Below are positions 23,501-36,176 of a stretch of 64,000 nt of DNA, in pieces (the first letter of the stretch is position 1; each line of letters starts with the position of its first letter). Source of the stretch: Bostrychus sinensis (lineage: Eukaryota > Chordata > Actinopteri > Gobiiformes > Eleotridae); assembly GCA_020698575.1 (NCBI GenBank), contig CM036243.1, forward strand, positions 21,712,403 through 21,776,402, given 5' to 3'. A program made the translations under genes and the position numbers. The notes beneath the pieces are model-generated. The model worked only from the letters and a program-made list of their open reading frames with translations. It was not told the origin of the DNA and did not search any database.

Positions 23501-26500
23501 CTTGTTATATCGCATTTCTTTCAAAAAATCTGAGTAAAATGGGTCGTTCGAGACACTGTTCAGAAGAACAGCGTACTTTGATTAAAAAGCTGACTGGAGA
23601 GGGAAAAACATATAAAGAAGTGCAGAAAATTATAAGCTGCTCTGCTAATGATCTCAAATGCTCTAAAACGCAACCAAAACCTGAAAGACATGGAAGAAAA
23701 TGAAAAATTATCATTCAAATAGGCCAAAGAATAGCCAAACTGGCAAAGGCTCAGCCAACGATAAGTTCCAGGGAAATTAATGAAGCTCTAAAAATACCTG
23801 TGAGTACTGTAACAATCAGAAGACACCTTTGTGAAGCCAAGCTTTCAACAAGAAGCTCTTAAAAAGTTCCAATGTAAAAAAAAAAAAAAAAAAAAAAGAT
23901 GTGCTGAAGAAGTTACAAGAACACACAGACTGGCCTAAAGAGAAATGGCACAACATTTTGTGGACTGATGAAATAAGATTGTTCTTTCTGGATCTAGGGG
24001 CCACAGACAGTTTTGTAGACAACCCCCAAAAAAGAAAAAGAGTTCAAGCTTCAGTACACTGTGAAGACAGTAAAGCCTAGTGGAGCAAGCATCATGATAT
24101 GGGGATGTTTCTCATACTATGGTGTTGGGCCTATTTATTGCATTGCAGGAATCATGGATCAGTTTAAATATATCCAAATACTTCCAGAGCTCATATTGCC
24201 TTATGCTGAAGAGGAAATGCCATTGAAATGGGTGTTTCAACAAGACACTGACCCAAAACACACAGTAAAAGAGCAGCATCTTGATTCAGGACCAAAAACA
24301 TTAACATTATTGAGTGGCCAGCACAGTCCCCAGACCTTAACCCTGTAGAACCCTTGTGGGATGACATTAAAAATGCTGTTTGTGAGACCAAACCAAGAAA
24401 TGCAGAGGAATTGTGGCCCATCTGTCCTGGGCTGTGATATCTGCCAGAAGTTATATCACAGATGCATAAAGAGCAGTTCTCATGGTTATACGACTAAATA
24501 TTAATTCAGAGATCCACAAGAAACCAAAATGTTTAGGCATTTTCAAATATTATAGTAAATGTTTGAGTTTGTTAAGAAAAGTGCAGGCACGGCAATTTTT
24601 TATTTATTTATTTATTTATTTTTATTGAATAGCCTAATATTCTTCTTTTCTTCACTTTCTGTAAAGGAATAACAAATTTGATTTTTTTTTACATGTTTTG
24701 ATTTGGAATATAATGAGCACTGTTCTCACTGCATTGTGTGGAAATAAAAGCTAGAATAAGGATTTTGAGATTTACCAACTTTGATACACACACTGCAATT
24801 ATTTTGAACACAACTGTATAGTTTTTTCAACTGTACTCTAGGAAAAATATAAAAAAACATCTTTAAGAATGATCATCCCTGACCTGTACTACATTTAGCT
24901 ACATCAAATAATGTTATTACAAAGGTGCCATAAGTTGAAAAAAAAAAAAAAAAAAAAAGAATACTAACTTTTTCTTCGTGATTGAGAGGGGGAGGAGGAA
25001 GTTGTGCTGTTTGTTCCACCCTCTTCTTCATCTTTGGGTTCTGTCTTCATTTCCGGCTTTTTGTCTTCCACCTCCATTGGCTCCTGCTTTTCCTCAGGCT
25101 CCTCTTTCTTCACCAGCATTGAACTTGACTCATCTTCAGTCTAAAGGTATGTGCCATTTATGAAAAAATATAAAGTATTTAAAAGGTGCTAGCAAGCAGA
25201 ATATATTTTTTATATTTCATAAAAATTACCCCTGTGGGAAAAGATATAATGTAAACATGTTTAAATCAAATATTAGTTTTGCTAATAACAATGGTAGAGC
25301 TGATTTATTCACAATAAAAAAAAAGTTTTATATAACAGCTAAGTTGTTTTTGTTTTCCTTTTTTTATGTTTTGATTCTAAAACTGCATTGCCGATCATCC
25401 AGAACAGCTGAAAGTCTGGCGGCCCACATACCATTGTTTTGATTTAGACTGCAGTACCGTTTTCAAACCAGTACGAGCACATCCTGCTTACAATACCTTT
25501 AAAGATTTTAACAAAGACTACATTTCACAGAATGTCAGAACCATTAGATAATTAAAAATAACTACAAATAATAACCTCCATCTTAGGCTCAGTTTTGCTG
25601 CCAGCAGCCTCAAACTCCTGCTGTTCATGGTGTGCCTCAGTCTTCACCTCTTGAGGAGGCAGGTCTGCTCCGACATGGGGTGGGTGCAGGTCAGCACTGG
25701 CAGCTGAGGCTGGAGTGGGCACTCGGTTGTCCAGACTGGGTCCTGGTTGAGACAGCTGAAACACAGGAAATGGACAAAGGGATAGTAGAGGAAGAAAAAC
25801 ATAAAATTCACAATTTTATAAACAATCAGCTGCTTGATTAATGCTTTGCATGCATGGAAGACACTAAAACACAGATGAGGACCTCGCATATTTATTTTAT
25901 TGCTCCCTGAAGTTGATGTAAGCCTCCTAGTGTGATGGACACTACTGTTTAGATGTAGTTCTATAACAGATGTAAATGTGGATGGGACAACTCAGTACAT
26001 GGCAGGGATGGGAGTCTGCAGGGGAGCAGGGGTATGAGGGCATGCGGAGGGTCTCAGTCTCACCGGAGTGGTAGGGGGCTGAGGCGGGGCCTGCGTCTGT
26101 GCTGCTGCAGGGAGCTCCGCCTGGGTTTGGGGCTGGGTAGGGCAGGGTGGGGTGGCACCCTGTGGCGGTGCAGGGCCGGGGAGGGTGGGGGTGGAGCTGC
26201 GGCTGGAGGGCTGGGGGAGCGGCAGGTTAGTGGCTACCCCAGCCGTGGAGGCGGAGGAGGCAGCAGGCGGAGGCGTGGAGTGCAAGGGGGTTTGGGAGGA
26301 GGCTAGCTGAGGGCCCAGCGAAGGGCCAAGTGCATTCATGGGGTGGTTAGCGCTCTGCTGCTGCTGCTGGAGAAAAGGACACACACAAGGGGCGGGCGAC
26401 ACACAATACACAATACAGGCACACAGTCAAAGATCAGACAACACCACACAGATTTGAGGTTCAGACATTCCCTCTTGATTGGTATGATAAAATAAAGCAA

Positions 26501-29500
26501 TTAGTGCTTAGTATGATTGGTTAAGCAGGTTCAGTTAAATTCCTAAAGCTAAGCAAAATGAACAAAAGTTGGTCTCACCTGGGTGACAGCTGCCTGTGCC
26601 TGTGGCTGGCCCATGCCAGGGCCCACAGTCACATTCATGGCCCCTGGAGCAGCAACAGCAGCAGCTCCTGGGGGGAACTGAGTCTGAGGCAGAAACTGGC
26701 CCTGGTTTGTAGTCTGGCCTACCATGTTTCCAGCACCATGGCCAGCCATCATACCCTGGGCCGGGGGCACTCGCGAGGGAGACATGCCCCTCTATCAGAC
26801 AGGAAATGTGTGTTATTACAAAAAGATTAATGACTGAAGTGCGTCAACCATCAGTATTGATGCCTATTCTTAACGGATGAGTCAACTATGTTACTGCTGA
26901 CAAAAGGTACTTTTTCACTGGATGGCACAGCGCAGGCCATGTCAGTACGGGACAGTTTGGTATAGTAAGCCCCCAAACCTGCTCGTGTTACCATTACACT
27001 GGGTTCAGGGGACACTAACGTCATACAAGCGCAACAATAACAATTAATAAACAAGATTTTTTTTAAATGTGTCTGACGACGGCAATATTTAATTAACAGA
27101 CAAGTGTAAATCCTGGTGTGAGACTGGAGGTAAAGCTGTATTAGCTACAGTAAACAAATTTACTGTCAGCTTTCTGTGCATTAAATTCACATTTCTGCAC
27201 GACTTGAGCACATTTTAACAACTGACCATATAAAAACATTTTAACTAGTGTGTTTACTAGTGTTTTTCCAATCTAAACTAAAATTAAATTTTTAGATTCT
27301 CAAAGCGAGAGCCATGCTTGACTAAACCAGAAACAGCTGTTGCGGTCATACACTAGCTTTGTTTTTCAAAAAAGTCAAGAACATTTAGCTTGCCCTGTCT
27401 TGGAATATGGTTGTTCTCAAGGACAAGTATACGTTTGATTGAAAATAACATTTTCCCTTTTATTCTTGTCCTTTGGTTTGTTGCAGTTTGTTGGTGGTTG
27501 GAGTCTCGTCCGATCATCTTGCGGCGGACTCAGAGCTTTGCCTAAAGGCCAGGACACACCAGGGTAATTATCAGCAGTTGGGTGCGGTTGGATGGTTTGA
27601 CGTGGTCGGCGACGTGAGTCTGTTTGGTGTGTTCCGCACCATCGGACATAGTAGGAGACAGTTGGACAGTTGTTCTGGCCGATTACACATGTTGAATCAG
27701 CATTGGACCGTCGTGGTCAACAAGCGCTCTGATTGGTTGTGTATCCCGTTCACAATTTGTCAAACAGCTCGAGTTTAACATCAAAATATAAGGAACTTTT
27801 GTTCTACATCTTACTTCATTATGTTTCCCACATCTGTGACGCTAATGTGCTGCAGTTAGCTTACCTTAGCTTGTAGCCTCGTGGAGATAAATATATAATC
27901 CTCCTCTGAGGCAAACAGCTGCAATAATCCAGTCCCTTTTATTCCTTACTGTGATCAGATGAGTTAAATCTAGGGGTGCAACGGGTCAGTGCAGAACCGT
28001 GATCCATACGGATCACTAGCCACGGTGCGGAACACATGCGTACCGCGGATTGGGTGTGTTTAACTCTGGAAGGCGATGATTGGTTGATTATTTAAAAAAA
28101 ACGACATTACCCGAGTGTGTCACTGAAAACGACAACGGAACAAAAGACAACACAGCAACTAATCACCAGTGCATTTCAGCAGTCTTTCCCTGTAACATCA
28201 CAGCAGTTTAAAAATATTACAAAATCCATCGGAGTGCTCATAGCGGCAGATATGAGGCCATACTCCCTCGTGGAGAACAAGGGATTTAAAAATATGGTCA
28301 AGGAACTGGAGCCGCGGTACGAAATCCCCTCGCGCACACACTTTAGCACAAAGATTGTTCCAGAACTTTATGAGCAGGAAAAGAACAGAGTCTTAGAGGA
28401 ATTAGCTAGTGCATCATCCGCTGCTCTCACCACAGACGGGTGGATGTCCAGAGCTACAGAAAGCTACATGACGGTGACAGCTCACTTTATCACATCGGAG
28501 TGGGAGATGAGAAGCCCGGTGTTGCAGACAGGCCCTCTCTAATGAGAGTCACACCAGCACCAATCTAGCGCAGGTACTGACAGGGGCAGTAGCAGAGTGG
28601 AAGTTAGAGAGGCCCAAAGTCAACATTCCAGTCACCACAGATAATGCTAGAAACCAAATTAATGCAGTATATGAAGCTGGACTGGGCCCTCAGATAGAAT
28701 GCTTTGCTCATGTCATTAATTTAGCATCCCAAAGGGGACTCAAAGTGAACCAGATGGACCGTCTGCTTGGGAGGATCAGAAAGGTGGTTTCATATTTTCA
28801 CCATAGCTCAACAGTAGCTCATTTGAGCAAGAAATGCTACAGCTGCCCACCCACAAGTTCATATATGATGTGCCAACAAGGTGGAATTCCACTTATGACA
28901 TGTTGGAGCGTTATCTTGAACAGCAGGCAGCTATATTCTCTGTGCTTACTGACAAAGCCCTGAAAAAAAATATCAGAGATATCGTTACCTTATCTGAAGA
29001 TAATGTGAAAGTGGCAGAGGAGGTCCTGCAGGTGCTCAAACCCCTCAAAATTGTTACATCCCTACTGATCACTGAGTCTGCACCATCTGTGTCCATGATC
29101 CTACCACTGAAATCAAGGATTTTACAATCCTTGGCCCCAAGTGAGGAAGACTGCACCATCACCAGAGATGTAAAGACTGCCATTAAAGAGGACCTGGACC
29201 CCAGATACACTGATTAGGGGTGGGAACGATAATCGTTTTTTCGATGCATCGTCGAGTCTATTAAAACGATTCTGCATCGATGCAGAGATTTTAATAATCG
29301 ATTTCTTGAGTTTAAACAAATAACCGGGCACCAAAATGTGTTGTCGTCGGTCCACAGAAAGTAACGCATGCGCTACTAGCGCGTTTACGTCAGATGCTGC
29401 GCTCGCTAGTACGTGACAAGATGGCAGAACAAGTAAAACACATACGAGCGGTGCCAGCCTCATTAAAAGCAAATGTTTGGAGACACTTCGGCTTTTATGA

Positions 29501-32500
29501 CACAGAGACAGCGGGCAGATACTGGACAAGAGTTACACCGTTTGCAAGGTGTGTGAGATGAAGATAAAATATTTCGGGAACACGACAAACATGAGGAATC
29601 ACCTTACCCGCTACCACCCAGATGTGAATGCTGGACAAGCTGGACCCGCTGCTAATCAACCGACTCTTCCAAATGCACTGTCCACCACTCTTCCAGCAAA
29701 CTCAGAAAGAGCAAAAAAAAAAATAACACAAAATCCATTGCTGAGTACATTGCATCAGATTTGCGCCCGTACTCTGTCGTGGAAGGAAGGGGGTTTCGCG
29801 GGATGATGCAAACACTGGATCCACGGTATAAAATCCCATCGCGCCGTTTTTTCTCCGAGACAGCCAAACCAAATCTGTACCAAAGCACCAAAATAGCAGT
29901 TTTGGAGTCCCTGAAAAAAACAGGTAGGATTGCACTGACATGTGATGCGTGGACGTCTGTAGCTACGGATTTGTATGTTACTGTGCCAGCCCATTTCATC
30001 ACAGACGACTGGCGGTTGGCGTCTCTTGTGTTGCAAACTAGGGCTGTATATGAAAGTCATACGGGTGCTAATATGGCTGAACTACTACAAAAGGTCACAG
30101 AGGAATGGCAGTTCCCCACAAGAGACTTGGTGTTAGTGACCGACAACGCATCAAACATGGTTGTTGCTGCTTAGCTGTACGATGTTATACTCACACCTTA
30201 AATCTTGCCACTCAGCGAGCGCTCCGTTTAATTTCTGTTGCCAGACTACTTGGGAAAATCAGACGGATCACTACATTTTTTCATTGCAGCACTATTGCAA
30301 AGCACCAGTTTGAGGAGAAGCAAAAGTTGTTGGGCCAGCATCATCACTTGCTAAAAACAGACATGATTACCAGGTGGAACAGTGCTCTCGAGATGGTTGA
30401 GAGATTTCTAGAGCAACAGCCTGCAGTCTCTGCAGCTTTACTTTCTCAGCAGGTGAGAAGCGGAGAGGCAGACCTGCGAACTTTGAGTGAGATAGACATC
30501 TCTAAAGGGGGGTATACACCAAGGCGACGATCACCCGTCTGAAGCCGTCTTAACGGTTCTTCCACGTCGCTCATTTCCGTCCTTTTGATATGCACTGGAC
30601 CTGAGGTTCAAGTCTCTATCCCACCTCGATCTTTCCCTGCACCTCACAACTTACTCCGACCTCACCACTGAGATTTTGGCCATTCTGGGCACTGAAGTGG
30701 ACTGTGATGATGAGGTAAAAAAATATAAATGAATTACCTGAATAGTGTACTGCAGTCTAGTCTTGGCTCTATTGCTTTGAGAAATTATATTTTTTTAAAT
30801 ATGAATATTCATTTAGTCTAATAAATGTTATTGATACAATTATGTATATACAAAATCTGAAATACTAAAATAAAGCAATTAATTAAATTTATCAAATCAT
30901 TGTTTCTACAGGGTCAAGCCACTGCGCAGTCAGGAGAACACTTGGACACATCTCCTCCACAAAAAAAGTCAGCCATGAAGGAGCTTTTTGGGGAGACCTT
31001 TGCAAACAAGGTCACAACCAAGACATTTGCCACTACAGTTGAAGAGGAGGTGGCTTCCTACCAGGCAGCAGCTGACATTCCAGTGGATGGGGATCCACTG
31101 GCATGGTGGAAAAGGAATGAGTGCAATTATCCTCATGTAGCCAGGGTGGCAAGGCGCTACTTCGCTGTGCCTGCTACGTCTGTCCCCAGTGTGAGGGTGT
31201 TTTCAGTAGCAGGGGACATAGTGTCGGCAAAGAGGTCTACACTTTCCCCAGACAATGCAGACATCCTTATATTTTTGAAAAAGAATTTGAAGTTGTAAAT
31301 TCAAATTCTTTTTTTGTTTTTTTAAATTTGGGCATCTTGAGTTCATAGATTTCATTAGTATTTTGTTTTTCTAAATATTCTAAAACTCAGTTGCACTATA
31401 ATCTTTATATATGGACATCTTGACTTCAAAGATGTCAGTGTTTTGTTTTTCTAAATAGGCCTACTCAATGGGCAAATGTTTTGAAGTCTTGTGTATATAT
31501 GTTTTGAAGTATTTTATATGTTTTAATACATATATGTTTTAAAGTGTTCCAAAAAATAAATTGAAAGCATTTATTAGCATTATTTACTGATCCGAAAAAT
31601 GATCCGAACCGTGCCTCTAAAACCGTGACATGATCCGAACCGTGAGTCTTGTGATCCATTGCATCCCTAGTTCAATCTAGTGTGTCTTATTATTGACTGA
31701 TATATACTTGAGTTAAACACGTGTGTGTTGCGGAGTTTTATTTACTAGAGTTTAAATAACCACGCCGTTTAGTGACTAGCGCCGCCTGCTGTTGTGAACA
31801 GTTATTACGTTTTGCACATGCGCACTGCTCGGTCGTGGGTCTGAATCGCTACGGTGTGTCTGCAGCTACTTTCAGTGATGACGACGGGAGACGTGAGGAG
31901 ACGAGCAGTCGCCCCGCCAATGCTGACAGTGGTCGGACGTTGGGTGGGTGTGTCCCAGGCTTAAGGGTGTCAAAAGTAGTACGGTTTGGTGCACTTTCTG
32001 GGGCTGCTTCAGACTGCTTTGGGAAGTAGAAACACCGCCAAACCGGCCCGACCTGCATTGTACCGCCCGAGTGAAAAAGCGCCTCAACATTTTTGGGCTT
32101 AACTGCCTGCCCAAATCCCCCCTACTGTCCTTACCGGTGGGACGGTTATGTTCATCTGCTGTGGGTGATTCATTGGTGAGGCAGCCCTGGCTCCCATAGG
32201 TGCCTGGGATATTTGTGCGTTTGGCAACGCCATATGGTTGAACTGGTTCATACCTGCACAGCCAACAGAACAAAATATTAAACATGTTTCTGCTCAAGCA
32301 ATAACCACAAAAGACTATATTAACATAAAATAATCATATTTTAAACTACATCTTGGAGAATAATTAGTCAAATCATTTGCTAGTATTACCTTGTGAAACC
32401 TGCATGCGATTCATTGCAATCTGATTTGGCATATTGGGTATTGCAACAGGGCCATCTAGAGGCAAAACAAAAATATATATTTTTTTTAGCATTATTTCTG

Positions 32501-35500
32501 AATCAAGCTCCATCTTTAACATTGACACTTACTCTGAGGTCTCGTGCCCATGGCATTGGACTGGGGAAGGCCAGGTTGCTGTGCCCCTTGAGCAGCCATA
32601 GGCGATTGGTTGATGATTTGCTTCTGTAGTCTTGAGCGCCTTTTTTCTTCTAATTCTTTTTGGATTTTGTAAATTTTCTCAGCCAAAAAGTGGTAGTATT
32701 CATCCTTTATTAGCATAACAACAAATGACTGGGTCATCAAAAAAAGAGAGCCAAAGCGATTTTGAAACACAGCTATTAAACGTCTCTCTCACATCACATA
32801 CCCTGCTGTTGGCCGTTTCGTACATGTCACCCTCTACTTTCCTTGCATAGGCCACCAGGTTCTCCATTCGTCTATCCTTCAGAGCTGCCGGGTCTGGTGT
32901 AGGGAATATGGCTTGTACTCTATCAACACAAAAACATCTAAATATTTTAGTATTAAATGCAATTAAGGCTTGACAATACACTGTATTACAAATCCCTAAA
33001 GCACTAACAATTTATGTACGAGGTGATTGCGCAGGTCCTGAGTCACGTGCTCATGCCAGGCTTTCCTGATGCCTGTGGTGGAGGGTGCTGCTGTGGGTAG
33101 GTTGCCCATGGAGCCCACTGCTGACCCATCCTGGAGCAGCTGACTGAAGAACATAAATGCAACAACACAGTTACAACATATTTAGGCAAGAAAATAAACA
33201 TATACCATGTAGTTATACTTGTATTACAGTATGTGATCTGAATTCTAAACCAAGAAATTATAATAAAAGAAATAATAAAAAAGAAATAATATTTAAACTG
33301 ACTTGTTAGTGTTGAGTGAATTGGGAAGAGTTTCTGTATGCAGGTTTGTCTGTTCTGAAGTAGTCACACCCATTGCAGCACCACCAAGAGCCATCTGGTT
33401 GCCTGGAATTACAAAAGTATAAATATGAAATAACAAAATTTCATATTTATAACATATATTTTGAAATATTATATTTGAAAACAACATACTTTTTTTTAAA
33501 TCTGTGCACTGTCAGTTGAAAATGTATATATATATAAAATTATTAAATGACAATGTTGGCTTCTGTGGCTTTACCATGGGTCATGGGTCTCAACTGCTGA
33601 AGCTGTTGTTGCTGCTGAGCCTGTGCATTGGGGGGTGCCGTCTGACCTGGACCATGAGCCTGCTGGACCTGGACCTGGGCCTGCCCCGTGGTTTGGCTGT
33701 TGTAGGTCAGGCCAAGTGCTGCGTAAGCTCTCTGCATGGAGCTGGGGTCTATGGGAGCTGAGGTATTGATGGTGGGAGCAGTGGGCTGGCCAATGCCTAC
33801 TGAGGACATGGGGTTCTGGAGGCCTGTATTAGGGGAGCTCAGCATGGCTGTAAAGAAAGACCAGCTGTTAGTTCATCATAAAATAGAAATGTGTATATTT
33901 AAATAGATCGCTGCCACCAACAAAAAATGAATAAATAATAACGACTCAGCTGGCACTAGAAAACTAATGCTAGCCTGATACAGAGGAAATGTGTACTTGA
34001 TAATACAGAGTGTAAAAAGAGTAAAAAGTGATAAATGCATACAGGCATTAGCACGTGTTAGTGTTGGGATTCAAATACTATACTCTGTTTGCATTGGCAG
34101 GATTGTGCTCTGGCACCAATGCCATGCCATTTTATATTAAAACAAAACAAAGCAGTGATGGAATGCTCAAATATAAGAGAAAAAATAAGAAAAAAAATGG
34201 TTTCAAACAAGTCAAGAGTAACCATGAGAACAGTACTGTGAAACATGATTCATAAATAGCACTTGAGTATAAGGAGCAACTCTGTTGCTGAGAGTAGAGT
34301 AAACAGCCAGTCAATATCTCAACAGGACACATCCAGCATTCAGTCTCTTCTTACTCTCTTTTTCATCACACCTCATGTTTCAGATTACAAGCCCAGTGGG
34401 ACCAACGTCTTAGTCATCAAGTGTTTTTGGGGGGTGTTTACATAAAGCCAAAACACCAACTCTGGACCACTGCATCAAAATCTATGTTCACACAGATTCA
34501 CTTTGCTATTAACAAGTAGTACGCGCGTAGGGGCCACCCCACACCACCTACTAGGGATTCTTCATAAATCAGCTAAAAATCGATGCATAAGAGATTAATT
34601 TTGAATTGGTGTGAAAAAATGTATTTTTTCTTTTTTATAATTAATCGCAATGCCCCTTTAAAACAGCGTTCAGGCCACTGGTGCGTAATATGGCTCACTT
34701 GTTTGGCACTAGACATCATTACCTGGCCATTTTACTTAAAAGAAACATGCATTTATATCAAGTTTTAGTTTACAGAACTCAGAAAATTACTAGCCCAACG
34801 TGCCGGGAACATGAAAAGGCTGCACAATTGGTTAATTACTCGGAGCAGGCAAGGAGTGTACTTTCTATCCTTGGTACGTCTAACACAGACAGAGGAGTGC
34901 GCACCGCGGCCTCATTCACAAGTAAACAACAACAAGCCCAGGGCAGACAGCAGGAGAGACACATCTGAAGGTATTATCTAGGCAGCACATACCTGTTTTT
35001 TGCCGTTTTCCATCATTCAGAAAGTAGCCTGTTGTTAGCAGCGAGCTAAAACAAAGCTAAAGGCCTCCATACACCAAGGCGACGATCGCCCATCTGAAGC
35101 CGTCTTAATGGTTCTTCCACGTCGCTCATTTCCGTCCTTTTGATATGTATGCGCTGTCTGCCCCCATCGCTCCAGGACGGAGGCAGCACAAAGCGCTCTG
35201 ATAGGCCTAGCACTACAGCTGCCGTGCCAATCAGCTCACGGGAATTTTAGCGGAAGTGACGGAGTGACAAGAGGTGAAAACCGCTGTGGCAGCGTACTGT
35301 CACCATTTTTGCATTCTTCGCAATTCCGTGCGGAAAGTTATCTTCTTCAAGTAACAGAGCAGCGGCACCTAATCCACACAAAACAGTGTCCAAACCGGCC
35401 ATTATCATGCTTATGTTCAAACAAGCTGAGAACAGTGGCAGACCAAGGCACGCTACATGCATATGTACTCCGCAAACATTGTGTCACTTCCGTTTATCTT

Positions 35501-36140
35501 TGTTCACTGGCTAGCGCCATCTGCTGTTTTGGGGGGGTAATTACATCACGCGCATGCGCAAGACACGGTCTTTAGGTCGGTTGTTGCTTTGGTGTATGAA
35601 GAGGGAAAAAGGTCATGCGACGTGAGGAAACGGGAGGGAACGAGAGGAGACGGGAAGAGACGAGCTGTCGCTCTGTCTTTCCGGTGGCAGTCTGGGAGTC
35701 GCCTTGGTGTATCGAGGCCTTAAGTGGCTAACAACAACCCTAAAGTTTATCTGGGGTTTCAGTGGCCCCTCCTCGGGAGCATTTCCATGGAGATCAGAGT
35801 CTTTATTGTGGATGTGACTTTCCTCACTGATATTTTTATAAGACTTGACTTATATTAGGCCCATTATATATTTCTTGAGGTGCTCCTCTGTGCCTTGCTT
35901 GCTACTAAAGTGATTTGTTTTTGAAGGATAGTAGAAAGGTGTTAATAAATGTCACTAACAAATTGTTATATATTTTTGTAAATTTTACATGTTATTGTTT
36001 CAATATCTACTTTTTTTATTACATTTCCGTTAATAAGAAATATACAACATTTTAAGTTTGATAAGGAGACACAAATAGGCTATGTAAAAAAAATCTCTTT
36101 GTCATATTATACTGCAACTAAGTCTGCTAATAAAAATCTG

Positions 36141-36176
<36 letters not shown>

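Larger units (their letters stand above)
27546..31961. mobile_element. PIF/Harbinger-like non-autonomous element, copy A, split by a hAT insertion
   Basis: The left end AGGCCAGGACACACCAGGG and right end, reversed, AGCCTGGGACACACCCACC are related inverted repeats flanked by TAA on both sides (27543-27545, 31962-31964), a Harbinger-type target duplication. Left arm 27546-27962 and right arm 31678-31961 align well with the two outer parts of copy B at 54257-56467. The middle is occupied by the hAT mosaic at 27971-31669. No transposase of its own is seen. It lies in crebbp intron 12. Confidence 0.82.

Noticed and set aside
25992..26063. Extension of crebbp exon 14 to the in-frame stop
   Set aside because: A GTGAGA donor at 26061-26063 joins in phase to exon 15 and restores the conserved TTPLSQPGPSLDNRV. 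Read-through gives a stop within 22 codons.
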